DNA from: an uncultured SAR324 cluster bacterium
Lineage (GTDB): Bacteria; SAR324; NAC60-12
Reading direction: 5' to 3'
Length of the DNA: 64,000 bases
Assembly (NCBI GenBank): GCA_905182865.1
Contig: CAJJCY010000002.1
Coordinates: 505,040 to 569,039 of the forward strand
Both the position numbers and the translations under genes were made by a program. Below the pieces are notes generated by a model. The model had not been told where the DNA came from and did not search any database. It saw only the letters and a list, made by a program, of their open reading frames with translations. Shown piece after piece: positions 7,528-15,857 of the stretch; position 1 is the stretch's first letter; each line of letters opens with the position of its first letter.

Positions 7528-8888
7528 TGAGATAGTTTTTGCTTGGAAACAGGATCATCCTGAAATGAACTGGGAAGAATGTTAAAAGGCAAAACTTTGA
7601 TTAGAACAGGCAAAAGAATTCCTCCGCCTGGAAGAGCAAATATGGCCAGAGCCGGAATTGACTTGGCAACATCTATCAGTTGCTCTTGCACTTTCTGTTT
7701 TTCTTCTGCAGTGAGAGGTTTTGTAGTTGCTTTAAGAAGTAATTCAGAAAGCTCTTTTGTCTCCCCGATTTCATTCATGATATTATCCACATTTTTTTTG
7801 ACTAACTTTACAACCTTATCGTTCATATAGTCTTGAAACTGCCGTGCGGCAGTATTGTTTTTCAAGAATTCAAGGCGCTCATTATGAACAGAAAAAAATT
7901 CTGCGACTGTGAAATATAATTGTTCCAGTTTTTCTGAAGTAAGTTCCAGTTTCAGTGATATTTTTTCAATAAGTTCACGCTCCTGCCATGCTTCCTGATT
8001 ATCAATCAATGATAGCAAAATCAATTGTTCAACAAAATAGCTGCTAATAATTAGCGAAGTAATGGAACAATGAATATCTTCTATTTTGACGGGCTCAAGG
8101 ATACGCTGTTTTAGTTTGTTTTGTTTAGCTTCAGTGAGCATCGTTTGTTCTATGTATTTTTCAATAACCTGTTGTTCGGTACTGTCTACATAATCATCTG
8201 CCCAGATCAATGCCGCAAAAGTTAAAATCATTTCCTCCCGAAGTTGTTTGTCCATTTCAAGAAAAGCTTCGGGTTTAGATTTGTCATTTTTGACTTCTGA
8301 CCTTGTCCAGAGCAGGAAAAAATAGAGCTTGGAAAAAGCAAAATTATTTTGACGGTTACCAAGTGAAGAATAACCTTTTAAGGTGACAGAATCTAACAGT
8401 TCCTCCTCAAACTGTTTCAAAGCACCATGCAATGTCTCATTTTCTACAAGCAATACCGTTAGGGGAATGTTCTCTGGAATTCGATAAAATATGCCGGGTA
8501 TATGATAACGTAAAGTCAGCAAAATAATTTTCAGCAGACGATTATGATAAGGAATTATGGCAGCATGCTGTAGATTTGAGGTCAGGCTTTCATTTTCAAT
8601 TAAGGCAATGGAGAAAAGAGTTTCCAGATAAAGTAAAATAGTTCCACCCTGCTGTTTTGGGAAATTCAATTTATTTGCTAAGTTTTGTACAGGCTGTGAA
8701 ATAACCGGACAGCCTAAGAATATCCCATTTCCCTTGACTTCCAAATATAGTAATTCATCAAATATTTCTTCTCCAAAATCTTCTCCAGTAAACTCAAGAT
8801 ACGGCTTTGGACCGGAAAAGGGCGTTGAGGCTCTATAAATTAAATAACGGACAAGCCAGCCGGTTTTTCTGAAATTTAATGAAAACAT
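7524..8888 (-). CDS. TerB-like / LETM1-like domain protein
   Basis: A 454-residue protein of unclear role. Residues 215-300 are helical and resemble a TerB (tellurite-resistance-type) module (LTFAALIWADDYVDSTEQQVIEKYI). The C-terminus has the pattern of LETM1-like proteins: VAKSIPALAIFALPGGGILLP followed by FNILPSSFQ, in which a hydrophobic Pro/Gly-rich segment precedes an ILPSSF motif. LETM1-like proteins are membrane-associated, and bacterial versions are uncharacterised or linked to biofilms. It is coupled by a 4-base overlap to waaA, hinting at an envelope role. Function is inferred only weakly. Confidence 0.7.
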   Translation of the reverse strand: MFSLNFRKTGWLVRYLIYRASTPFSGPKPYLEFTGEDFGEEIFDELLYLEVKGNGIFLGCPVISQPVQNLANKLNFPKQQGGTILLYLETLFSIALIENESLTSNLQHAAIIPYHNRLLKIILLTLRYHIPGIFYRIPENIPLTVLLVENETLHGALKQFEEELLDSVTLKGYSSLGNRQNNFAFSKLYFFLLWTRSEVKNDKSKPEAFLEMDKQLREEMILTFAALIWADDYVDSTEQQVIEKYIEQTMLTEAKQNKLKQRILEPVKIEDIHCSITSLIISSYFVEQLILLSLIDNQEAWQERELIEKISLKLELTSEKLEQLYFTVAEFFSVHNERLEFLKNNTAARQFQDYMNDKVVKLVKKNVDNIMNEIGETKELSELLLKATTKPLTAEEKQKVQEQLIDVAKSIPALAIFALPGGGILLPVLIKVLPFNILPSSFQDDPVSKQKLSQ

Positions 8889-9061
8889 GAACTTAGTATT
8901 CCCTTAAATATAAAAACAAAATTAAAACCAATCAAGTTTGTTGTTAGAGATGGAATATCGATTGCTTTTCTCTTAAACTAGCTTTGAGAAGCTTGACAGA
9001 TAAACCTACATTCTACTTTGTTTCAAGTGAGCTACCAGTTTTTTTAGTGTTTAATCATATA

Positions 9062-9220
9062 CTCGACATTCACGAGTTTTTTCGTGTTATCCAGAGCATA
9101 TGTGAGGGATATTATAAAATAACAGTACTTTATCAGATATCTCCCTTCGATCTAGATGACAAAATGCAGTCAATAATTAAGTATTTCAGGAAAATTTGTG
9201 ACTCACGAGTCATATACTAA
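9062..9220. repeat. Dispersed repeat copy R1 (about 150 bp, upstream of SUMF1-domain gene)
   Basis: This stretch aligns with 11250-11400 at most positions: both begin CTCGACATTCA, share TAACAG-ACTTTATCAGAT, CGATCTAGATGACA / CGGTCGAGATGACA and CAGTCAATAA, and end in ACTCACGA. It contains a perfect TGACTC-AC-GAGTCA palindrome (9199-9212) and a CACGA/TCGTG hairpin. It fills most of the 342-base gap 8889-9230, and the rest shows no gene. The ends carry GTTATC.../GATGAC-type inverted arms like small non-autonomous elements. Confidence 0.65.
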
Positions 9221-9230
9221 AAAAGGACTA

Positions 9231-10631
9231 ATGAAAAAATTGCAGCAAAATTTGTGGAATTATAAAGTTCTGTTTTTAATTCTTGGTTTATTTTTGTTAG
9301 TTAATTTTGTCTGGGCTGCAGCTCAGAATTTTCAAAAAATTGCTAAAGAATTTCAGAAATCTGCCATTTCAGACTTTATTGGTTTCAGTATTAAAGGTGA
9401 GCGTTATCCGCTGATGCACACCATTTCAGAGTTGCGCTATCGTGTTTTTGCAGAAAAACTTGGTATCAACAAAAAGGTCGAAACACGAGCATGCTCTCTA
9501 AACAGGACCTATGGTGTTGCTGTTCCAAATGATCAAAAAAAGTTTTGTCAGGATTATGATGCTTTGGTGGAGTTGGCAAAAACAAGTCTCATTCAAACTG
9601 GTCTCTTTGAAAAGATTTATTTAAATGCCGAACCTTTTTTATTGTATGAAATTGAGAGGCAAAGGGCCAGGGAGTCAGTACGGATTTGGATTAGGCAAAA
9701 GATGAAATGTCTTAAGGACAAATATAGCTGCGGACGTGACGAACGAAATATGATAAAGCGAGTTACAAAGTTTGAACCGAAAATTTTAAAAACTTATCTT
9801 AAGCTGCTATATAACCTGGAAAAAAAATTGTTTCCTGAAGAGCAAGTTGCAACAATTATCAAAACCAAGGATTTGGAAACACTTTGCGGATTTGTTGACC
9901 AAGTCAGTAAAAAAACAGCAAGGCCCGGTATGATACTCATTGATTCAGGAAACTTCAAAATGGGAAGTTCAGAGGGCCTGCCTTCTGAACATCCTGTTCG
10001 TGAAGTAAAGGTGGATGAATTTTGGATCGACAAATGCGAAGTGACAAATTATCAGTTTTTACTGGTGGCTGCACAACATCCTTTTCTGCGAAAAAGTACT
10101 TTCCCAAGGCAATTTCATGACGGCAATTATCTGTGGAACTGGCCGGATGATCTTCTCCCGGAAACTGGGAGTGAGTTGAAGCCGGTTATACACGTTTCCT
10201 GGTATGCTGCACGGCATTATTGCAACTATGTTGGAAAACGCCTACCTTCTGAAGCAGAGTGGGAAATTGCTGCACGTGCAGGAACAGAGGGCGCTTACTC
10301 AGTTGAAGGGGGTGCTGAATTTTTAGAGGATTATGCCTGGTTTCGTGAAAATTCCGGCAGAAAAATTCACACAACTGCACAAAAAATAAGTAATCCGAAT
10401 GGTCTTTTTGACATCCACGGAAATGCCTGGGAATGGGTCTATGACTGGTTTGGGATCTATACAGCTGACAACGTCTCAAATTCGCAGGGTCCAGAAATAG
10501 GCAAGTACCGTGTACTGCGAGGAGGTTCCTGGACTAATCCTCCTGAATATTTACGTTCGGCCATGCGGCGTGATGCCTTACCAACAAGTACATCCAATAA
10601 TGTCGGTTTCAGGTGTGCAGCAAAAAAATGA
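9231..10631 (+). CDS. Membrane-anchored SUMF1 (formylglycine-generating enzyme-type) domain protein
   Basis: An N-terminal TM helix (residues 15-32, VLFLILGLFLLVNFVWAAAQ) anchors a roughly 200-residue helical region. The C-terminal 230 residues are a SUMF1/FGE-sulfatase domain: IDSGNFKMGSSEG, FWIDKCEVTNYQF, VSWYAARHYCNYVGKRLPSE, GNAWEWVYDWFG, YRVLRGGSW, NVGFRCA. True FGEs oxidise a sulfatase Cys to formylglycine, but many SUMF1 proteins do other jobs, and no sulfatase gene is nearby. ATG at 9231 has an RBS (AAAGGAC) and gives the sensible MKK signal start; the frame extends upstream to 9198 inside the repeat. Confidence 0.88.
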   Translation: MKKLQQNLWNYKVLFLILGLFLLVNFVWAAAQNFQKIAKEFQKSAISDFIGFSIKGERYPLMHTISELRYRVFAEKLGINKKVETRACSLNRTYGVAVPNDQKKFCQDYDALVELAKTSLIQTGLFEKIYLNAEPFLLYEIERQRARESVRIWIRQKMKCLKDKYSCGRDERNMIKRVTKFEPKILKTYLKLLYNLEKKLFPEEQVATIIKTKDLETLCGFVDQVSKKTARPGMILIDSGNFKMGSSEGLPSEHPVREVKVDEFWIDKCEVTNYQFLLVAAQHPFLRKSTFPRQFHDGNYLWNWPDDLLPETGSELKPVIHVSWYAARHYCNYVGKRLPSEAEWEIAARAGTEGAYSVEGGAEFLEDYAWFRENSGRKIHTTAQKISNPNGLFDIHGNAWEWVYDWFGIYTADNVSNSQGPEIGKYRVLRGGSWTNPPEYLRSAMRRDALPTSTSNNVGFRCAAKK

Positions 10632-10764
10632 GTACTTTTTCAGCTATAAGACAGAAAAAATGTCAGATATGATGCATTAGTAAAAAGTCTGAAATACACA
10701 CAGTACCTAAATCAGCAATCTGAAAATTAAAAAAAGAATAATACAGAGGCTGTTTAGGTGCTGG

Positions 10765-10844
10765 GTCATTTCGACCGTAGTGATAAATTATTATAATATG
10801 AGTAAAGTAGCTTATGATATATTTCAAGTTTCTTTTGAAATGAC
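10765..10844. repeat. Small inverted-repeat (MITE-like) element
   Basis: Perfect 8-bp arms GTCATTTC (10765-10772) and GAAATGAC (10837-10844) bound an AT-rich 80-base stretch in the gap after the SUMF1-domain gene. The arm sequence is of the same type as the ends of R1/R2, and as TCATTTCGAGCGAAGTGG near 15757. No coding capacity is seen. Confidence 0.4.
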
Positions 10845-10895
10845 ACAGTTTTGAGACTGATTAAAAGTTTATCAGGGATTAAGAAGTCAGCAATT

Positions 10896-11129
10896 TTAAG
10901 ATGCAGTTTTTTTATTTTCAAGCAGCAATTTTAATTGCCGATGCAGCTTAAACTTATCAATCAGTCCAATTTCCTGATATTGGGGTTTTTCGATATGGTA
11001 TCCAAAAACACCATTACCGATCCAAATATTCACTCCACTTTTGTGGTGTGCATGAAATTCGTCGAGTCTCCAATCATCAGGATTACGAGCCATGTTGTGT
11101 AAAATAACATTTAGATTATCAGCTCTCAT
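10896..11129 (-). CDS. Small hypothetical protein
   Basis: A 77-residue soluble, charged protein (MRADNLNVILHNMARNPDDW..., FHAHHKSGVNIWIGNGVFGY) with a plausible codon pattern and no recognisable domain. It sits alone between the MITE-like element and repeat copy R2, on the strand opposite to its neighbours. I do not recognise the family. The Trp/His-rich middle and Lys-rich C-terminus look like a real small protein and not a random frame. Confidence 0.5.
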   Translation of the reverse strand: MRADNLNVILHNMARNPDDWRLDEFHAHHKSGVNIWIGNGVFGYHIEKPQYQEIGLIDKFKLHRQLKLLLENKKTAS

Positions 11130-11249
11130 CTTAAATTATGATTTAAACGGGAGAATTTTGTCAGGAGTTTTAAGTTAACAAAAAATAATATAAATGGAAC
11201 TCTGCAGGGTTGAGCTGGGAGGTTCTTCTCAAAATCTATCATAACTTAA

Positions 11250-11400
11250 CTCGACATTCATTGTTTCTATCGTGTCATCCTGGATGTAAGTGAGGTGTCT
11301 TACAAGATAACAGCACTTTATCAGATCTGTCCATTCGGTCGAGATGACATGTCGCAGTCAATAAAATGAGTATCATACAAGAAATAATAACTCACGAATA
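11250..11400. repeat. Dispersed repeat copy R2 (upstream of lipoprotein gene)
   Basis: Second copy of the R1 repeat (see 9062-9220), with CGTGTCATCC ... CGGTCGAGATGACA as imperfect inverted arms. Both copies end with ACTCACGA within about 20 bases of a start codon for an envelope protein, so this may be a mobile element that supplies a leader or promoter, or just a shared insertion preference. Confidence 0.65.
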
Positions 11401-11771
11401 TGTTAACTGGATCATATAAAAATAAATTTGGAATGTTAAAATTTGCACTTATAGTCTTTTCCCTCGGAGCAATCGTGCTGGCAGGTTGTTCCAGTCAAGA
11501 GGTTTATGTTTACGAAAAACTTCCGGAGGCAAGCGAATGTAGCCGTTACACAGATTACTGGACAGTTAGCGCCTGCAACCGCAAACATCAGATCAAGATG
11601 AATGAGAAACTAGACAGTGTAATACGGATAACCAACTATCGTCTCAGCAGAAAATACAATCAGAGGGATAAATGTAAAGAAAGAAAGTATCGTTCTGCAC
11701 CGCAAGGATGCTACATCAGTCATCTTCCATCACGGGCAAATCTTCCTACTTTTGGTAAAACAGCGGACTGA
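11400..11771 (+). CDS. Small predicted lipoprotein
   Basis: Up to 123 residues, with a clear lipoprotein signal: MLKFALIVFSLGAIVLAGCSS, in which LAGC is the lipobox and Cys is the lipidation site. The Met at 11433 gives a standard signal peptide, so the longer start at 11400 is less likely. The mature part is about 95 residues, basic and Cys-containing (CSRY, CNRKH, CKERK, GCYISHL); the four Cys could pair as disulfides. No family recognised. The predicted location is an envelope membrane. Confidence 0.72.
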   Translation: MLTGSYKNKFGMLKFALIVFSLGAIVLAGCSSQEVYVYEKLPEASECSRYTDYWTVSACNRKHQIKMNEKLDSVIRITNYRLSRKYNQRDKCKERKYRSAPQGCYISHLPSRANLPTFGKTAD

Positions 11772-11824
11772 AGACTTCAGCCATTTCTTGTAATGTGAAA
11801 CACAGATAATAATATACTTTCATT

Positions 11825-13585
11825 CTACTGTCCAGCTTCAGAATTATGTGAAGCAGATCTTGTGCTGTTTTCAAGGAACAACTTACACTTTTCAGGCAGT
11901 TTTACTGAGGGTGATCTGAGGTGCTGAAAAATTAGTTCCCTGAGATGGACAGATTCTTTTCGTACCAATTGTCGAGAGTTTAACAGAGCTTTTGCGCCTA
12001 AACCCCCGCCACCGTTCCAATGAAAATTTGTTAACCAAACGGGATACATCTTTTCCTTGTTAAAAGCATGTTCATCCAAACCTGTTAAAAAGAGCCGCGA
12101 TCCTTTCCTGGATTTGTCCACTTCTGCAGTAAAACCTCCTGGAGCAAGAATTGTACTGCTGCGTGCATACCACCCAAACTTTTGCCGTCGATAGGATTCC
12201 AGCATAATTTCGATTTGCCTGCCAAACATTTGCACTAGTACGATTCGGTTATCATAAGGCAACCAGCGAAAAAAGTGTTCCCGGCGAAGCAAATTTCCAA
12301 GGTCACTTTCAGGAAGTTTTTCAAAACGCCACCACCATGGCAGCAGTGATAATGCTTCCGGCACTAAATTTTTAACAGCAGCAAAAGACAATTCCGCTCC
12401 ACAGGCGTAAAGTTCTATTTTGTTTGGAAATCGTTTAAATAACACTGATGTTTGCTCCTGTAAATATTTTTCCACTTTCTGCAAACGAGGTTCCAGTTTG
12501 TTCAACAATTGAGATTCCGGGGACACCTCAGCTTTTAAATAATCATAAACTGTTTCAGTGATTTTCCAGTGTCCGGATTGTTCTTCGAAATTCACCAGAA
12601 CCGTACTCAATCCTTCGGCCGCAGTTCCGGGGGAAATTAAGGGGGTCTGATGTCCATTAAGTTGATTTGTGCGACGTTTAGGGGAGATCCTGTGTGCATG
12701 ACCGGAAATAATCAGGTCGAATACAGGAAGATAATCTGCAATCATTCCGGCAGCATTGGGATAAGGCAGATCTCTTGCTGAGGCGACATACTGATCATAG
12801 CGTGTGTTGTCTCCACTGTGAAACAATCCAATTAAAAAATCGATGTTCTCTTCCTCACGCAAAACCTTTACCCAGTATTTAGCGGTTTCTAGCATTTCAT
12901 CAAAGATCAGCCCTTTTCTCTGTTCCGGATCAATCCAAAGAGGAACTCCGGGTGTTATCAAACCTAAAACACCAACACGTACTCCGTTTCGGATAAAAAT
13001 TTTGTATGGTGGGAAAAGTGGCTGTTTTGCGTTTTTAAACCTGACATTTGCTGCAAGCCAGCTAAAGTTTGATTGAGCGATGTTCTGTTTTAACACACTA
13101 ACAGGTGGTTCAAAATCGTGATTACCAAGAGCAATGGCATCATATTTCAGCTGATTCATCACCTCAATTATTGGAAGAGGTTTAAGTTTTTCCTGGAAAA
13201 TATGACTGAAATAAAAACTGGAGGGATCGCCTTGAATTGTGTCTCCTGCGTCCAAAAGAATCATTTCTGGATTATTTGCCCGCAATTGACGCACCTTCTG
13301 AACCAGGTGCAGTAAGCCTCGGGGTCGTGTTCGTGGCAGCAGGCGGGTCGAAGTCAGGGTTCCATGCAGGTCTGAAGTTGCTGCAATCAACAATATTGTT
13401 TTTGCCCCTTGCTTGATCAGTAATTTCTGGCGATTTAAGATTTTGAAATTTGCGGATTTTCCTGCAGGACTCCAATTTTTCCATACAGAATCCAATTTTG
13501 ATTCTGTGTTCCAGACATGCCAGGTCGTCATCGTCAGTACAAAAATCAACAGGATGGCCACCCAAAGTCCTCTTTGCTTTGACAT
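11825..13585 (-). CDS. Membrane-anchored 5'-nucleotidase / metallophosphoesterase (UshA/CpdB-like)
   Basis: Calcineurin-like phosphoesterase domain with all metal motifs: TSDLHG, LLDAGDTIQGD, ALGNHDFE, GLFHSGDN, ISGHAHR. A 5'-nucleotidase C-terminal domain follows (residues 390-570, VLAPGGFTAEVD, the substrate-stacking region). An N-terminal hydrophobic segment (residues 8-26) indicates export or inner-membrane anchoring. Such enzymes release phosphate and nucleosides from extracytoplasmic nucleotides. ATG at 13585 (MSKQRGLW) is preferred over the TTG at 13600. Apparently monocistronic. Confidence 0.9.
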   Translation of the reverse strand: MSKQRGLWVAILLIFVLTMTTWHVWNTESKLDSVWKNWSPAGKSANFKILNRQKLLIKQGAKTILLIAATSDLHGTLTSTRLLPRTRPRGLLHLVQKVRQLRANNPEMILLDAGDTIQGDPSSFYFSHIFQEKLKPLPIIEVMNQLKYDAIALGNHDFEPPVSVLKQNIAQSNFSWLAANVRFKNAKQPLFPPYKIFIRNGVRVGVLGLITPGVPLWIDPEQRKGLIFDEMLETAKYWVKVLREEENIDFLIGLFHSGDNTRYDQYVASARDLPYPNAAGMIADYLPVFDLIISGHAHRISPKRRTNQLNGHQTPLISPGTAAEGLSTVLVNFEEQSGHWKITETVYDYLKAEVSPESQLLNKLEPRLQKVEKYLQEQTSVLFKRFPNKIELYACGAELSFAAVKNLVPEALSLLPWWWRFEKLPESDLGNLLRREHFFRWLPYDNRIVLVQMFGRQIEIMLESYRRQKFGWYARSSTILAPGGFTAEVDKSRKGSRLFLTGLDEHAFNKEKMYPVWLTNFHWNGGGGLGAKALLNSRQLVRKESVHLRELIFQHLRSPSVKLPEKCKLFLENSTRSASHNSEAGQ

Positions 13586-13600
13586 ATAATTATAAATCAA

Positions 13601-13987
13601 CTATTTTACAATTTATTACTAGGAAGAGTAAATTAAAGAAGCTCTGGGATTATCTCAAATTAATGTACTTCGTGTCCATCCAATATTCTATTGATCTTAA
13701 TTCTAACGATTACAACCAATAAATGAAAAAATTCATGGATTATGTTGCAGAAGTGGCAAAGGTAGAAGAAGAAGTCACGCCCTTGGTATTTCGAGGAATA
13801 ACTGGAAGGCGGCAGCAACGCCGCTGATTCTGTATATTCGTGAACCTTATGAGTTAGATAGTATGCACATAGACGATTCCAGCAATGTGCCTTGTGGAGT
13901 TAAGGAAAGTGCCTGTGAATGGGATTAAGAGGAAACAATTCCGGAACTGTAAACTCCTGTGAAAGAGACATTGTGATAGTCCGCCGT
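13601..13987. other. Intergenic stretch with no confident gene
   Basis: 387 bases. A 34-codon frame at 13723-13827 (+; MKKFMDYVAEVAKVEEEV...) is coding-like at its start but short and without an RBS. It may be a remnant. Nothing else is supported. Confidence 0.3.
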
Positions 13988-14122
13988 TCAGGACACCGGA
14001 GATGCCTCTTCAGTTAGATCTCCCATCAACTTTTGGTTTATTTGTTTTTGAATAAGATTGAATATAATTCCGAATAAAATAAGAACACATCCAATTATTG
14101 TCAAAGCAACTGTAGTAACCAT
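13988..14122 (-). CDS. Small single-TM membrane protein (44 aa)
   Basis: A short gene starting at ATG 14122 with a near-perfect RBS (AAAGGAG, 5 bases before the ATG). The product begins MVTTVALTIIGCVLILFGII and has one TM helix (residues 4-24), followed by a polar tail (QKQINQKLMGDLTEEASPVS). The RBS, hydrophobic helix and polar tail argue that it is real. No family recognised. The following 355 bases (14123-14477) show no gene. Confidence 0.5.
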   Translation of the reverse strand: MVTTVALTIIGCVLILFGIIFNLIQKQINQKLMGDLTEEASPVS

Positions 14123-14477
14123 TTCAACTCCTTTTTCTAAGAAATTAAAAAATATTATTCTCATTCAGAATCCCATATTATGGTAAGCCATAAAATGAGA
14201 ATTAAAAGGACACCATGCTTTATTCTATAAATAGACAGTTAAGTCTTCATAATTTTTCAGAGGCATAACCAAAGCTATTCTCAAGGACAGGTTGGTCATC
14301 ATTAAATTTAAGGAAATTTTAAATCCGGATATACTGCATTATCGTACATATAAAAACTGGGTTTTTTCAACCTTATTAAGATAGGCCACACCACCCCTTG
14401 CCATACCCAAAAGAGTACAAACATATTGATTATGGACTGCAACACAAAATCGTTGTAAATTGAATCTTTAAAATGTT

Positions 14478-15285
14478 TTACTTTTCTCTTTTATCATTTA
14501 TAACTGTAATTCGATTCATATGTCTAAAATTTGGCAAATAGTCACAAATAGCATAATGCTGAGTTATTCGATTATCCCAAATAGCAACTGAATTATCTTC
14601 CCAGTGAAATCTAACTTGGAATTCAGGTTTTGAAATATGCTGAAATAAGAATTGCAGTATATGATCACTTGGACCTTGACTTTCATTGACAATATTGCGA
14701 GTAAAGGATTGGTTTACATTTAAGTATTTTAGGCCTGAAATAGGATGTGTCTCAATCACTTTATGAACTGCTGAGCCAACTTTTTTTAAGGCACTTTTTA
14801 TATAATCTGCATCTCCTACAGATACTCCGCCGGTTGTTATGACAATATCATGGATCGCCTCAAGGCCCTCCAAATAATCTTTCCAGCCATCTGGTAGCTG
14901 ATCATAGGCAGCACTCATGCTTGCCCAAAGTGTATCACCACCAACCTTAGGAACCTTAACGCCATGTAATATGCTTGCAAAGGGAGGATTTTCTTTAAAA
15001 GTAAGGTCTTTATGCCAATCATTTGTATCTGGCCTATTATTTGCATCATTTTTAAGTAAAACAATGCTTTGATATCCTTCAACATGAGGGTAGACAGGGT
15101 GACCTGGATCAATATCACCAAAACTATTTGCTAATTTAAGATGAGATTCAGGTGTAAGATTTTGTTCTCTAAAAAAAATAACTTGATAATCTAATAGAGC
15201 GTTATAAATTTCAGATATGCAAGTATGATTTTGTTATTACAGATGTTACACCAATTGCAGGTGTAATTGCTTCAACTTTGAACAT
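14478..15285 (-). pseudogene. tauD: Taurine dioxygenase-like (TauD/TfdA) gene, broken and chimeric
   Basis: A TauD/TfdA Fe(II)/2-oxoglutarate dioxygenase can be read across this region. The N-terminus MFKVEAITPAIG (ATG at 15285) is separated by a deletion and frameshift near 15220 from the rest. The rest runs in one frame: NALLDYQVIFFREQNLTPES, DWHKDLTF with the metal His/Asp, GGDTLWASM, ETHPISGLKYLNVNQ, and the distal WDNRITQHYAI with the second His. Codons for residues at 14772-14846 (IVITTGGVSVGDADYIKSAL...) are not TauD but match the conserved MoeA motif. An active enzyme is unlikely. Confidence 0.75.
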
Positions 15286-15338
15286 TGTCTGGCCATCTAA
15301 TTGTTAGTTTAAGGAGAAACTTATTTATACTACAATTT

Positions 15339-15441
15339 GGTATATTTTACAAGAATTGGGTTAGGCCGTGGATGGTGTCTGACTGTGAAGCCATCTGAGA
15401 AAGCATCTAGGCATAAATGCGACTAACTACTTTACGTATTG
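15339..15441. repeat. Dispersed repeat family, copy A
   Basis: Shares TTTTACAAGAATTGGG and GTGTCTGACTGTGAAG with copies at 53018 and 33247. It also shares the 36-base stretch GCATCTAGGC-AAATGCGACTAACTACTTTA-GTATTG with the copy at 27570-27679. Here it overlaps the 3' end of the small gene that follows on the minus strand. Confidence 0.6.
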
Positions 15442-15711
15442 AAGGGCGGGGCCTGTGCACATTCGATCAGTTGCGGTGCGTGTTCAGCAGATGGCAAGCC
15501 GATCAGGATTGGGTCAATTCCAGGATCTTCGAGCATTATCCAGTGATCTTTCCCGGTCTGTAGAATATTCCTGAAAGCAACCCAGTCCTCATCGAGGAAC
15601 GGATCTGTGACTGCTTTTAAGCGCGCTTCTTCGACACGGCTAAGCAGATTGTCCTCAAGCAAGTTTACCGATGCGTCCCACGCCGATAATTCAAAAAAAG
15701 ACGTTTTTCAT
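15432..15711 (-). pseudogene. Small hypothetical protein, frameshifted in a 7-T run
   Basis: From ATG 15711 the frame reads MKNVFF and then shifts at a run of seven T on the coding strand (15693-15699). Removing one T joins it to ELSAWDASVNLLEDNLLSRV... continuing for 85 residues to the stop inside repeat copy A (PPFNT). The protein is acidic, Trp-containing and soluble. I do not recognise it. Either the T run is miscounted or the gene is dead. The following 146 bases to the next gene hold a TCATTTCGAGCGAAGTGG repeat arm only. Confidence 0.45.
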
Positions 15712-15857
15712 TTTATGCTTATTCTGTTTATTTGATCCTGTTTTAAAAAGTAAAACAATTTAATCATTTCGAGCGAAGTGGATTTATGACTTTTTAATCG
15801 ACTGACTTATTTATTTATTCAGTCATTTTTGATATGGAGTGAGAGTCAGGTTTTAAT

